Shown: positions 38,342-48,423, counted from the stretch's first letter. The stretch: 64,000 nt of DNA from Shewanella sp. 10N.286.48.A6 (GCF_002873135.1 NZ_MCVI01000002.1:1-64000), one strand, 5' to 3'. A program made the numbers and translations. The notes: generated from the letters alone by a model not told the origin.

Positions 38342-41300
38342 TTAGAAACGACGACGCAGTGCGATAAGACCTGCGAACAGCAGAGATAACATACCTAAGC
38401 TACCACCACTGTCTTTTTCATACGTTGACTCTACAGTTAACGTATGGCTCACTTCATTCACACCGTCAGAAGCCGTAACAGTTAGTTGATGACTACCTTC
38501 ACTATCAAGTTCACCCGTGATTTGAGTGCCAGCGATAGCCAGTGCAGTAAAGCCTGAACCTTCAACTGTGTAGCTTAAGCTGTTACCTTCGACATCCATA
38601 AACAGTCCATCGATATCCATGGTAAAGCTTGCTGAATCGCCTTTTTTGAAGGTCAATTGAGGAGTCGGCATAGCAGCGGCAACGTCTTCATCAACTACTG
38701 GCGCAATATCATTCACGTCCGTGACCATCACCTTAATGCTTTCGGTTTCACCAACGGTGTTGCCTTTTTGAGCAAGGATTTTAAGTTCAAATTCTTGGTT
38801 ATTCTCAAAATCAAGCGCTGATGGATTAACCACGTATAACTCATGAGTTTCTTGGTCAATCGCAAAAGGCGTACCTGTAACTGAATTAACGATATGCAAT
38901 TCAAGCGGCTCAAAGTCTGTTGAACCGTAAGTAAAGAAGCCCTGAGTATCCAGCTCAATCTTTCCTAAAACAGTATTCATTTCAGCGCCTTCTGCAACGC
39001 TAAAGACTTGGTTAGCCTGTGCTCTTGCAACAATAGAACCATCATCATCTACCATTGCGTTATAGCCAATTTGCATAAAGTCATCATTGACGCTCATCAC
39101 CATGAACTCAACTGGAGTAGGGGTTACACCAATACCACCTTGACTAACGGCAGCAACCGAAGCAATGTAAACTTCTTCACCAGGCTCTGCTGTATAGGTT
39201 TGTGTAAATGCAAGATCACCTACAGCTTGATCTTCTGACATAGCAGCAAAACCAACGTGAATCGTACGATCATTTGCTAAATCAGTACAAACGTCCTCAT
39301 TGGTAAACCAATCAAAATAACAAGATTGCTCAACCGAGTACGTTCCACCTCTAATTGGGTTAAACTGTGCAATCGGTTCATATTGCTCTTTACCCGTGTG
39401 GCGGTCGGTTTGAATATGGAAACCAAAGTTTTGGTCAAAATCTTCTACGCTATCAAGCTCGTGGTGATATAGGTCTTCAAGACAAACCTGAGAAACGATA
39501 TTTTTGCCATTATTGGTAAAATACGTTGGTAGGGTAGATTCTTTCATACGACCATTTGGGTTGGTGTAGTCATAAGCAACGCTGTAATCAATTACATATG
39601 TCGCTGGTTGACCTTTGGCATTTAACGCAATACGTGGTTGATTGACCTGCTGCGCTTCATCCCAAATGTAGCCATCTGCAAAACTCTCATTCCAGCCATT
39701 TTCTAAAACAACAGATTCAAAAAATAGGTCGTAAGCAAATAGCTGTGGGCCGCGTTCTTGAAAGTTAGCCAGTGCCACATCAGCGCGGTCAAATAAGCTC
39801 ACCGCAATATTGAGTTTCTTACCTGAAACTGTACACATGGCATCATCAAAAATAGCGCCACCGACAGCTTTAATTTTATGACCTTTTACATTTTCTAAAT
39901 CAGGGCTAACGGTACGGTTTTGTAAAATTAGCGGGTAAGCCTGAAAGGTCGTTGCTGTCTTTGAGTCATTCACAAATGAAGCAACATATGCTTGATAACC
40001 ACCATTACCAAATTGGTCATCAGCATAAAGCTCACGGCCCCAAGCTAGGTGATTGTATTCAGTTTGATAGGTCTCAGGGTTCCAACCTAAATAAGATGGA
40101 AATTCGGTTGCGTTTGGGCGTTTAGTAATCGAGGTGCTGTGACGCGCTTTTACCATCCAACCAAGGTTAAGCTCAGGCTTTCCTTCAGACATTAAGCTAA
40201 TGTAACCATTTAGCTCAGTTGCTTTTAAGTTAGCGTCAGTATGATCCGCAGTGCTCATCAACGGCCATTGTGGCAGTTTATTAGCATCAACTATCATAGA
40301 GACAGGTATAACCACACTTGAATTAGCAGGGATATTCACTGATTCAGGCAAGTTAAGTGTTAATGCTTCATGGGCAGCTTTATCACCGACCATTTTAAAC
40401 GATAAGCTGTAGGTCTGAGCGGTATCTGAGACATTGCGAACAGTGATATTCTTATGAACTGTTTTAGTATCTGCAATTTCATGCATACCAAATTGAACGT
40501 AAGGTTGATTTGAAGCGCTTTCCCAAGCCACTAAAGGCGAGCTGATTGCAGCATCTAAATCTTCAACACCATGACCGATAGAATAGATTTCAGCAGGGGT
40601 AATTTCATCACTTTCTAAAATACTATCGATATTAGCAGTGTTAGCTAAAACAGCTTTAATTTCAGCAGGACCAAAACCTGGGAACTGACTTTTAATCACA
40701 GCTGCAGCGGCAGCAATTCTTGCAGCACCTGCCATAGAGCCAGAGCGCATACCGTACTTAGCTGCAGTTTCATCTGCATTGGAAATATGCACCACTGGCT
40801 GATTGTCAGTGAAAGTGACAATTTCAGGCTTTAACGTTTGTGAGCCACGCACTGGGCCCATTGCAGCCCATTCAGGTACAACAAGTGTTTCACCATCGTC
40901 AGCATAGTTTACTGCACCAACAGTAATTGCCGAAGTCGCACTACCTTCTGCAGAAATCCAGTTACGGTGTTTAGCTTCAGCGTCACCATAAAGTGAATAC
41001 TCAGCTAAATCTCCAGCATGAGTGACGACAGTCATACCTTGAGCTGATACACGTTCAATCATCAATTGCACTAAGCTTACCGAGGCATTACCATCGATAT
41101 CAAAAAATGCACCCGCGCCAGAAGCCTCTAGTAATGCAATATCGATACGGTCACTAATATCACCATCTTGGTTAGGGTCAAGAGCATGCTCAAAGGCTTG
41201 AACAAGTTTATCTAATGAAGGTCCTGACGCCGAAATATAAGTAGGGTCCCAACTTGCGCCCGATACGTTATAGACTTTATAAGCATGAAGTGATGCACCA

Positions 41301-42118
41301 GGTGCAAGTTGATGCACGATACTGGCAAGCTCTGTGCCCATACCTGTTGGATATTCCCAACCATTCCAATCCACATAGCTAAGATTTTGATCAATTGGGT
41401 TAGCGTCATTACCGTAGTTTTCGCTTGAAAAATCCCAACCACCTGCAACTACCGCTGTAGGGAAGCCGCTATATTCAATAGCGCCATTTTCTAAGGCTTC
41501 TAAATAACTGCCAGCCGGTGGAGGCGTTTCAGGGTCATTATTTTCGCCATAAACACCTGAACCACCAAATATTGGTAAAGTGTAATCAATACCGGTAGAA
41601 ATGATTGCAACGCTAACACCAGCACCAGCCGATTCATTGCCAGTATATGGAGTCAGTAAGGCGACTTCTTCATCGGCCATTACCGTAGCATTTTGCTGAA
41701 CAGACTGAGTCGCTTCAGTTTGCTTAACGCTGCTAGTATTGCTGGCACTGAAAATACGTTGCACTGCATCAAGCGCCTTAACTTGAGCAACTGAGCCGCT
41801 TTGCAGTTCAACATTGATTATATTCGCAACTAACCCTGAACGCGCTGTTAATATTGCCTGCGGATCAATGGCTTTAATTTGGTTGAATACTTGATCTTGT
41901 AATTTGCTAACTTCAGCAAGGCGTTGCGTGTAATCGCGTTTATCACCTTGGCGCTCGATAGCTGCGGCATTTGTTAAATATAGAGTATAGGTCGCGCGTT
42001 CTTGCTGCTGAGCGCTACCATATGCTGATACTGATTCGGTCTGAGCATTCGCATGTAGAGCACCCGACAGAATGGCGGTTGAGACGCATAATGCGAGCGT
42101 GCATTTATTAAATTTCAT
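38342..42118 (-). CDS. subtilase-family pseudoprotease with GlyGly-CTERM tail
   Basis: About 1258 residues from ATG 42118 (AAGGA lies 6 nt before; an ATG two codons earlier at 42124 is too close to it). Signal peptide ends near ANA. The S8 fold is recognisable, but the catalytic residues are gone: the Asp site reads IISTGIDYT (Ser174), the His site reads GMGTELASIV (Met260 where HGTxVA is expected), the oxyanion site reads THAGDLA (Asp370 for Asn). Only Ser461 remains (SGSMAGA). Cadherin-like repeats with DVND and DFENNQ follow (about 1080-1180), then an Ig-like part. The end KDSGGSLGMLSLLFAGLIALRRRF is a GlyGly-CTERM tail (given here because it is the key evidence; 24 residues are at the extreme C-terminus, so only the core SGGSLGML...LRRRF matters). 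It is probably a binding or scaffold protein for the intact protease downstream. Confidence 0.8.
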   Translation of the reverse strand: MKFNKCTLALCVSTAILSGALHANAQTESVSAYGSAQQQERATYTLYLTNAAAIERQGDKRDYTQRLAEVSKLQDQVFNQIKAIDPQAILTARSGLVANIINVELQSGSVAQVKALDAVQRIFSASNTSSVKQTEATQSVQQNATVMADEEVALLTPYTGNESAGAGVSVAIISTGIDYTLPIFGGSGVYGENNDPETPPPAGSYLEALENGAIEYSGFPTAVVAGGWDFSSENYGNDANPIDQNLSYVDWNGWEYPTGMGTELASIVHQLAPGASLHAYKVYNVSGASWDPTYISASGPSLDKLVQAFEHALDPNQDGDISDRIDIALLEASGAGAFFDIDGNASVSLVQLMIERVSAQGMTVVTHAGDLAEYSLYGDAEAKHRNWISAEGSATSAITVGAVNYADDGETLVVPEWAAMGPVRGSQTLKPEIVTFTDNQPVVHISNADETAAKYGMRSGSMAGAARIAAAAAVIKSQFPGFGPAEIKAVLANTANIDSILESDEITPAEIYSIGHGVEDLDAAISSPLVAWESASNQPYVQFGMHEIADTKTVHKNITVRNVSDTAQTYSLSFKMVGDKAAHEALTLNLPESVNIPANSSVVIPVSMIVDANKLPQWPLMSTADHTDANLKATELNGYISLMSEGKPELNLGWMVKARHSTSITKRPNATEFPSYLGWNPETYQTEYNHLAWGRELYADDQFGNGGYQAYVASFVNDSKTATTFQAYPLILQNRTVSPDLENVKGHKIKAVGGAIFDDAMCTVSGKKLNIAVSLFDRADVALANFQERGPQLFAYDLFFESVVLENGWNESFADGYIWDEAQQVNQPRIALNAKGQPATYVIDYSVAYDYTNPNGRMKESTLPTYFTNNGKNIVSQVCLEDLYHHELDSVEDFDQNFGFHIQTDRHTGKEQYEPIAQFNPIRGGTYSVEQSCYFDWFTNEDVCTDLANDRTIHVGFAAMSEDQAVGDLAFTQTYTAEPGEEVYIASVAAVSQGGIGVTPTPVEFMVMSVNDDFMQIGYNAMVDDDGSIVARAQANQVFSVAEGAEMNTVLGKIELDTQGFFTYGSTDFEPLELHIVNSVTGTPFAIDQETHELYVVNPSALDFENNQEFELKILAQKGNTVGETESIKVMVTDVNDIAPVVDEDVAAAMPTPQLTFKKGDSASFTMDIDGLFMDVEGNSLSYTVEGSGFTALAIAGTQITGELDSEGSHQLTVTASDGVNEVSHTLTVESTYEKDSGGSLGMLSLLFAGLIALRRRF

Positions 42119-42323
42119 TTCCATTCCTTCACGTTATTTTTTGTTATTCGGCCTTTTTCAGGCTCTAACCAATTAATAACGTGCAAGGAACATTGTCACA
42201 ACAACCTCAGATTCATTTAATACTCATATTTATATCTGCGCTTGTCTAGCTTATATCTTTTAATTATCTTTTTATTTAAATACAGACAGTTAACTACGCA
42301 AAACATAACACTAACAACACTAG

Positions 42324-44408
42324 TTAGAGGCGATAACCAACAACATCGGCCTCGTTAGCAACCTTTAATGTTAACAATAAAGACTGTTCATCAGCGCTTG
42401 ATAAACCAAAAAACTTGCGCACTGTATTCGCTGGAAATGACATCACAGTTTGTATCTCGCCAGCAGCGTTGATTCGTTGGATCAGGTCTTGTTTTACTGT
42501 GCGTTCGACGAAATATACAAAGCCATCTTCATAGTAAAATGAGCCAAAATCATATTTAGCTAAACGATCGGTAATCTGGCTAACTTCATTAGTATTGGCA
42601 TCAAAACGCCAAATACCATTTAAATTAAACTTCGACATATACAGTATATCTGGGGACTCACCTTCAACAGCATAATTCCCTTGGCCAAACTTAATTGGCT
42701 GTAATTTATCATCAAGTGAATAACGATAAATGCCACTACTCTCATTTTCAGTGCCTTTAAAATAGATAGCCTTGCCATCTTTAGACCAACTGATGTTTTC
42801 GGCTGCAAGATCGCCAATATCAACTCTTTCAAATAGTTCCGACTGAATATTACCTAAATATAAGGTTTGTTTATCATTACGGTTGATGGTGACGGCAAAC
42901 ATCTCACTGGTGGGCGATACCCCCACGACCCCTGCATTCCCCATGCTTTTAGTCAGGTTTTTACTAGTGACTTGGTTATTTTTCCAGGTGGACCACAATT
43001 TTGAACGATTTGACAAAAATAAAATATCACCAGTCTTTTTTGAATAACGGGCATACATGTCTCGTGAAGATGAGGAGATTTTTCGCAGTACTTTTTGGTT
43101 TTGATAGCTCAGTTGTGCAATATACTCTTTTGAAATGTGCTCGCTAATAAATAGCGTCTCGGTCACATCGGAATAAGTGACGCTACTGATTAAGCCAGTA
43201 AATGGAATGGTATGCTGAACATTACCTAACAGATCAATTTTAGAAATCACTAAATTTGATCCTTCAATATGATTCACATAAAAGCTGTCATTTTGATAAC
43301 TAAAGTCATAGTCAATAATACTGACACTATTCGCTATTAAATCAACAACATCACTTTCACCACGTTTTAATAGCAGGCTCATTTGAAGTGATGAACTTTT
43401 TTCTCTGATAAACGCAATTTCATCATTATTGGTCAATTGATGAGGCGAAAAGTCTACCTCGTTTTTACCGGGCTTGGTTAATTGTGTACTTTGCTTTGTC
43501 GACATCGAATATGAAAACAAAGCCACTCTATCAGTTAATTGCTTCGCAAAAATAAGTGTATCTTCATCATTTTTTGACCAGCTCAGTACTCGTTTAAATG
43601 GCAAATAAAAGCAGCCCTCAGTCACAAGATCATCGGTATTTTGCTGTAAATGCCTTACTCTTACTTGGCAAACACCACTAGCTAAAACTCGCACGTAAGC
43701 CAGTTTTTGATCGGACGGCGACCAAGCGGGAGAAGCTTCTTCACTATCGACAAACGAAATTAATTTCAGTGGCGAGTCATTGTTATTAAGCTCTTTAATA
43801 TAAATTTTGCCCGGTTGCTGACCATTACGCCATTGCATCGCAAGGTATTTGCCATCATTGGACACGGCAATATGCTCTTCAACCCCTTCAAAATTGGTCA
43901 CTTTACTTTTTATTGGTGACGCCAAAGCGGCTGCGGCTTCAGGCTCTGTAAAAGATTTGATAAATTGATAAGCGGAATAACTGAGTAGTATCACAAATGC
44001 GAGCACAAAAACTGCCAACACGGTATGTTTACGGCCTGCCTTTTTGTGAGTGATATCTGAAAGACTCGTCTCCTCATTAGCTGAAGAAATTAATGAAATC
44101 GGTAACACTAATTGGTAACCAAGTTTTGGTAATGTCAGCAGTAAATCAGCTTCAATATGTAAATCTTTAAAGGATTTTCGTATTAGCCATACTGAATTAG
44201 TGAAACCTTTTTCACCAACAGCTTGGTTACCATCCCAGATGGTATCAATTGCTGTTTGGCGAGAAACAATATGATCTGGACTATCAATAAACAGTTTCAG
44301 CAACTCAAACACTTTAGCCGACAACTTAATTGTCTTATCACCACAGCTTAAGGTCATTATGCTGCAATCTAACGTACACGGCCCTATTTGATACTGAAGT
44401 AATGCCAT
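42324..44408 (-). CDS. CadC-like membrane winged-helix protein with TolB-like propeller
   Basis: About 694 residues from the ATG at 44408 (GGTGAG before it; the codon upstream is a TTG). Residues 1-105 are an OmpR-type winged helix (LSAKVFELLKLFIDSPDHIVSRQTAI, GFTNSVWLIRKSF, LTLPKLGYQLV). One TM helix follows at about 128-148 (VLAVFVLAFVILLSYSAYQF). The periplasmic 540 residues carry repeats of the WD40-like/PD40 type (AWSPSDQKLAYVR, SWSKNDEDTLIFAK, SWSKDGKAIYFKG), i.e. a beta-propeller. The architecture is that of one-component membrane-bound regulators. It precedes the two subtilase genes on the same strand by 200 bp, so it may control them. Confidence 0.8.
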   Translation of the reverse strand: MALLQYQIGPCTLDCSIMTLSCGDKTIKLSAKVFELLKLFIDSPDHIVSRQTAIDTIWDGNQAVGEKGFTNSVWLIRKSFKDLHIEADLLLTLPKLGYQLVLPISLISSANEETSLSDITHKKAGRKHTVLAVFVLAFVILLSYSAYQFIKSFTEPEAAAALASPIKSKVTNFEGVEEHIAVSNDGKYLAMQWRNGQQPGKIYIKELNNNDSPLKLISFVDSEEASPAWSPSDQKLAYVRVLASGVCQVRVRHLQQNTDDLVTEGCFYLPFKRVLSWSKNDEDTLIFAKQLTDRVALFSYSMSTKQSTQLTKPGKNEVDFSPHQLTNNDEIAFIREKSSSLQMSLLLKRGESDVVDLIANSVSIIDYDFSYQNDSFYVNHIEGSNLVISKIDLLGNVQHTIPFTGLISSVTYSDVTETLFISEHISKEYIAQLSYQNQKVLRKISSSSRDMYARYSKKTGDILFLSNRSKLWSTWKNNQVTSKNLTKSMGNAGVVGVSPTSEMFAVTINRNDKQTLYLGNIQSELFERVDIGDLAAENISWSKDGKAIYFKGTENESSGIYRYSLDDKLQPIKFGQGNYAVEGESPDILYMSKFNLNGIWRFDANTNEVSQITDRLAKYDFGSFYYEDGFVYFVERTVKQDLIQRINAAGEIQTVMSFPANTVRKFFGLSSADEQSLLLTLKVANEADVVGYRL

Positions 44409-45131
44409 CAAGTCTCACCTAGTAATTTGTTATTATTATTATTTTCACTAGTCATCATAAATATAAATCAAATAAAAACCATTCTACGCACAAGTTGTTT
44501 GATACAAAATTAATTAAGCCACTGTTAATATAGGAATTAACCAGTGTTACAACTTGTATCGAAATATAAACAGTCACTTTATATAAATAAATATTATGAG
44601 TTATAGCTTGGTAGTATACAAAATAGCGTACCAGCTAACAATTACGTTTACATTTATTTAACAAGCGATTTGTGTTGATATTAGCGCTTTTTTTAGTGAT
44701 AAATGCTAAAGGCACAGCAGCATTATTTAAAATACAACTTACTTGTCTGATTTTATTCAATAAAGACACGAGGTTAACCACAGTATTTTTTCAGAGCTTA
44801 GCCTCTCTTAAGGCTTATCAAACTCTGTATAGGTACAATAAAGTGGAATCTTGCTGGTTTACATAAGGCTTAATGACCATATTTCTAGTAAGTCAATAAG
44901 GGGGCCTCTATTGATAAGCCCAAATCCACTGGCTAAATAAATTGTTTAATTTAGCATACAGCCTTAAAAAATATCACCACAAAAAACACATTAAACTAAT
45001 ACAATCATAAAGATAAGCACAACTAATTCCTAAACAAGCTTTTAGGTTGAATTTAATTATTTGCGGCATTGCACAATTTTTGACTTATTATCGTATTGGG
45101 GGGTGTTATCATTTTTAAATTCGACTAAAAT
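44409..45131. other. long intergenic region between the regulator and metK
   Basis: About 720 bp, strongly AT-rich, separating two divergent genes. A 64-codon frame at 44672-44866 has no ribosome site and low-complexity composition; I do not accept it. The right end holds the metK control region; a TTGACT at 45080-45085 with TGTTAT or TATCAT about 18-21 nt later is a possible promoter. The remainder shows no RNA gene or repeat that I can support. Confidence 0.4.
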
Positions 45132-45163
45132 AGACGTCTAGATGTAGATACCTCTACACGTTC
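45132..45163 (+). promoter_or_regulatory. tandem MetJ boxes upstream of metK
   Basis: Four consecutive 8-mers: AGACGTCT (8/8 to the met-box consensus), AGATGTAG (5/8), ATACCTCT (6/8), ACACGTTC (5/8). MetJ dimers bind neighbouring 8-bp boxes cooperatively with SAM, and metK (SAM synthetase) is a classic target. The array ends 27 nt before the metK ATG. Confidence 0.8.
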
Positions 45164-45190
45164 AAATTCAAAAAGACGAGATTTCCCATT

Positions 45191-46342
45191 ATGGCAAACC
45201 ACTTGTTCACCTCTGAGTCGGTCTCAGAAGGTCATCCAGATAAAATCGCTGATCAGATTTCTGATGCAGTATTAGACGCAATTTTAGAGCAAGACCCTAA
45301 AGCGCGTGTTGCTTGTGAAACTTACGTAAAAACAGGCATGGTATTAGTCGGTGGTGAAGTCACAACTTCTGCATGGGTTGATATCGAAGAAATCACGCGT
45401 AAAACAGTGCGTGAAATTGGTTACACTCATTCTGATATGGGTTTTGATGCTGATTCTTGCGCCATTTTAAATGCCATTGGTAAGCAGTCTCCTGATATCA
45501 ACCAAGGTGTTGACCGCAGTGATCCTGCAGAACAAGGCGCTGGTGACCAAGGTTTAATGTTTGGTTATGCCAGCAACGAAACTGACGTATTAATGCCTGC
45601 TCCTATTACTTACGCTCACAAACTTGTGAAACGTCAATCTGAAGTACGTAAAGATGGCACCTTACCTTGGCTTCGCCCAGATGCAAAAAGCCAAGTTACC
45701 TTTGCTTATGATGAAGGTAAAATTGTTGGTATCGATGCAATCGTTCTATCAACTCAACATCGTGAAGATGTTAGTCAGGAAGACTTAATCGAAGGCGTAA
45801 TGGAAACCATCATTAAGCCAGTTTTACCATCACAGTGGTTAAACAAAGATACTAAGTACTTCATCAACCCAACTGGCCGTTTTGTTATTGGTGGCCCTGT
45901 AGGTGACTGTGGTTTAACCGGACGTAAAATCATCGTTGATACCTATGGCGGCATGGCGCGTCATGGTGGTGGTGCTTTCTCAGGTAAAGACCCATCAAAA
46001 GTTGACCGTAGTGCTGCATACGCAGCACGTTATGTAGCGAAGAACATCGTCGCTGCAGGGCTTGCAGATCGTTGTGAAATCCAAGTTTCTTATGCAATCG
46101 GTGTAGCAGAGCCTACCTCAATTAGCATCGAAACATTTGGTACCGGTAAAGTATCAGAAGACGTATTAATTAAGTTAGTTCGTCAACACTTCGAACTGCG
46201 CCCTTACGGCCTAACAGCGATGTTGGATTTGGCTCGCCCAATTTACCAACAAACTGCTGCTTATGGTCACTTCGGCCGTAACGAATTCCCATGGGAAGCG
46301 ACTGATAAAGCTGAAATCTTACGTGCTGATGCCGGTCTATAA
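45191..46342 (+). CDS. metK: S-adenosylmethionine synthetase
   Basis: 383 residues. MetK joins methionine and ATP to give SAM. Family motifs are visible: [20 protein letters not shown] at the N-terminus (nucleotide and metal contacts), [28 protein letters not shown], and [19 protein letters not shown]. It is preceded by a MetJ box array, so it should be repressed when SAM is high. Strong terminator downstream. Single-gene unit. Confidence 0.97.
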   Translation: MANHLFTSESVSEGHPDKIADQISDAVLDAILEQDPKARVACETYVKTGMVLVGGEVTTSAWVDIEEITRKTVREIGYTHSDMGFDADSCAILNAIGKQSPDINQGVDRSDPAEQGAGDQGLMFGYASNETDVLMPAPITYAHKLVKRQSEVRKDGTLPWLRPDAKSQVTFAYDEGKIVGIDAIVLSTQHREDVSQEDLIEGVMETIIKPVLPSQWLNKDTKYFINPTGRFVIGGPVGDCGLTGRKIIVDTYGGMARHGGGAFSGKDPSKVDRSAAYAARYVAKNIVAAGLADRCEIQVSYAIGVAEPTSISIETFGTGKVSEDVLIKLVRQHFELRPYGLTAMLDLARPIYQQTAAYGHFGRNEFPWEATDKAEILRADAGL

Positions 46343-46370
46343 TTAGCCCTCATTACAGTATGTAAAACTA

Positions 46371-46397
46371 AAAAAACCGTCAATTGACGGTTTTTTT
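46371..46397 (+). terminator. metK terminator
   Basis: CCGTCAATTGACGG palindrome flanked by A run and seven T; works for the plus strand and perhaps the minus strand. Confidence 0.85.
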
Positions 46398-46432
46398 ATA
46401 TCTATAATTTGCTGATTGATTCAACTTGGACT

Positions 46433-46480
46433 ATTTCGCTATAGTTTTATTTCGCTATAGTTTTATTTCGCTATAGTTCT
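46433..46480. repeat. three tandem copies of a 16-bp repeat
   Basis: ATTTCGCTATAGTTTT occurs at 46433-46448, again at 46449-46464, and as ATTTCGCTATAGTTCT at 46465-46480. The array sits between the metK terminator and the stop of the convergent flavin-reductase gene. Confidence 0.85.
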
Positions 46481-46500
46481 GCAGAGCACATAAACTGTCA

Positions 46501-47103
46501 CTACTTACGAGTTAGCTTAACCTTCTCTCTGGTTAAGCAGTAATCACTGCCGGCCATTCTTCCTATGGCATCTAATTTGTCACTATCGATTCTAAAATCC
46601 TCAATGATGTCATCTTTAACATGAATAGCGACGACATTACCTAATATTAAATGGCCAGATAACGGTTCATTGCCCAAATCAATAATCTGATTAAGCTGGC
46701 ACTCAAAGCTAATTAGCGCTTGCTTAACGAGACTCGGCTTAACTATAGATGCTGGGGCTTTTTCAATGTTGGCATACTCAAATTCATCTATATCCGCAGG
46801 AATATGATGGCAAGTTTCATTCATCACCGCTAAATCAGGATAGCTCACTGTATTGATGACAAATTCACCCTGTTGGCGAATATTAGTTAACGTATCCTTT
46901 TCCTGACCATCATCCATGCCCATAGGGTTGAAACACAGCACTGGCGGGTTAGCGCTGGCCACAGTAAAAAACGAAAAAGGTGCTAAATTGGCCACCCCAT
47001 CAACAGAAATAGTGGAAACCCATGCGATGGGTCTAGGCGTTACTCCACCAATCAATAACTTATATATTTGTTGCTTACTTAACTGTTGTGGCGACAATAA
47101 CAT
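46501..47103 (-). CDS. flavin reductase-like FMN-binding protein
   Basis: About 200 residues from the ATG at 47103 (GAGAG upstream); a start at 47145 is possible. The split-barrel flavin-reductase fold is recognised by LLIGGVTPRPIAWVSTIS, VDGVANLAPFSFFTVASANPP and GEFVINTVSYPDLAVMNETC. Such proteins bind FMN and reduce it with NAD(P)H for a partner oxygenase, or act on small aromatic compounds; the partner is not visible here. The C-terminal DKLDAIGRMAGSDYCLTRE is also typical of the group. Confidence 0.8.
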   Translation of the reverse strand: MLLSPQQLSKQQIYKLLIGGVTPRPIAWVSTISVDGVANLAPFSFFTVASANPPVLCFNPMGMDDGQEKDTLTNIRQQGEFVINTVSYPDLAVMNETCHHIPADIDEFEYANIEKAPASIVKPSLVKQALISFECQLNQIIDLGNEPLSGHLILGNVVAIHVKDDIIEDFRIDSDKLDAIGRMAGSDYCLTREKVKLTRK

Positions 47104-47341
47104 TAGGCTCTCGCAAATATTCTTAATAGGGTAAATCACATTCAACTTTAACAGTACTATGTCAGGTATGTACGCTGTATAGGTTTTAAAAATATGTTAA
47201 CCCAACACATTTTGATCGGTTAAAGATGAAACTCCTTTGCAAGATATCAAACCGCTGTTCAGAATGACAATTGCTCAATTCTAACAAGGGAGTAATGAAG
47301 CGAGTCTTTTCTATCTAAGCCATCAATTAAACATTAAAATT

Positions 47342-48010
47342 GTGCCATCCAATAACAAAAGAATGAGCTTTCACCTTTCAGAACTTTATCGCTCTACATA
47401 CTCAATAGGTAAAAATTTAATGCGTAAAACCCAATGGTTATTTGATGATGTCACTCAATTCAAAACGTCAATAGCACCAGCGATGACAGCCGGGCAACAA
47501 AAGTGCTGGTCAATGCTGAAACAGTTTTACAAACAACAGATGCCTTATTCAAAGCCAACAATGAAAGAAGATATAGCGGTGATCATGGCTCAAGATACTC
47601 AGTTACAGCAGTCGAATATTGATAAAGAAATGAATGAACCTGTTAATACAGTTTCTAGTGCCGCTATTGCTAAAGGAAAGAGTCGCAATAATCCTGACAA
47701 TAGTATTATTGCGGTAGTAAGAATAAAGCCCATTGGCCAATATCAGTTGGTAACCGGCCTTGTCGTTGCTAGTGAGTATAGAGGCGGTGGACTTGCCCAT
47801 ACATTGCTAGCATTCATTGCTGAAAAACTAAAATGCGAGCAATGTTTTGTATTTTCCTTACCCCATTTAACCCAACTTTATCAAGAGCATGGCTTCAATG
47901 AGGTAAAACTGGCGACAAATGATATTCAACAACTTTATCTAAAACATCATTCACCACAAAAACCATTGGTGCTAATGCAGCTGCAAACTCAACTTTCTTC
48001 TAGAAAATAG
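47342..48010 (+). CDS. GNAT-like N-acetyltransferase
   Basis: 222 residues from a GTG at 47342; an ATG at 47363 gives a slightly shorter protein and may be the true start. The C-terminal half has GNAT features: TGLVVASEYRGGGLAHTLLAFIAEKL matches the acetyl-CoA-binding V-x-x-x-x-R-G-x-G-x-A segment, and QLYQEHGFNEV the usual Y-x-x-x-G-F ending. The first 90 residues are unrecognised. The substrate is unknown. Alone on the plus strand between minus-strand genes. Confidence 0.65.
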   Translation: MPSNNKRMSFHLSELYRSTYSIGKNLMRKTQWLFDDVTQFKTSIAPAMTAGQQKCWSMLKQFYKQQMPYSKPTMKEDIAVIMAQDTQLQQSNIDKEMNEPVNTVSSAAIAKGKSRNNPDNSIIAVVRIKPIGQYQLVTGLVVASEYRGGGLAHTLLAFIAEKLKCEQCFVFSLPHLTQLYQEHGFNEVKLATNDIQQLYLKHHSPQKPLVLMQLQTQLSSRK

Positions 48011-48057
48011 TTTAAAAGCAACCGCTTGTTAAAAACTTCGCGTTAATAATCGTTTCG

Positions 48058-48423
48058 TTAACAGTGATCAAAATGCGCAGTTTCGACACACATAAAGGAA
48101 ATCTGCTGTAATGATAAAACTGGTACATTCATCACTCGACCATTGTCAGTATCAAGTAGGTGATTGTCAGTACTCAGCACAATTTGCTCTTGATAACCAT
48201 TTGAACGCCCGCATAAAATCCATTGGTCTTGCCATTTTACTGCATATATTGACTGAGCATTCCCGCTGGTTGTCGGCTGCTTATTAAGCTCAAATGCTTC
48301 ACAATCCAAATCATTAGCCGCAAGCACACCCACTACAATTTTTAAATTCTCGAATGCTGATAGTCTTAACGACAAATAAGATGCAAATAACTCATTAAAC
48401 AGCTGAGTTGTATTTTGTTTCAT
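48058..48423 (-). CDS. hypothetical protein
   Basis: 121 residues, no recognised domain, no signal peptide. It has a helical N-terminus (TTQLFNELFASYLSLRLSAFENL) and a beta-rich C-terminus with YAVKWQDQWILCGRSNG. Cysteines at four positions, two near the end (SFMCVETAHFDHC). It begins with a plausible ATG preceded by GAGGT. Probably a real gene because it is well packed with neighbours, but without known relatives that I can name. Confidence 0.55.
   Translation of the reverse strand: MKQNTTQLFNELFASYLSLRLSAFENLKIVVGVLAANDLDCEAFELNKQPTTSGNAQSIYAVKWQDQWILCGRSNGYQEQIVLSTDNHLLDTDNGRVMNVPVLSLQQISFMCVETAHFDHC

Noticed and set aside
44672..44866. 64-codon frame in the metK upstream region
   Set aside because: No Shine-Dalgarno, no domain, AT-rich chance frame.
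45080..45112. Candidate sigma-70 promoter of metK
   Set aside because: TTGACT is good, but the -10 candidates (TGTTAT or TATCAT) have poor match or spacing; kept only as a possibility.
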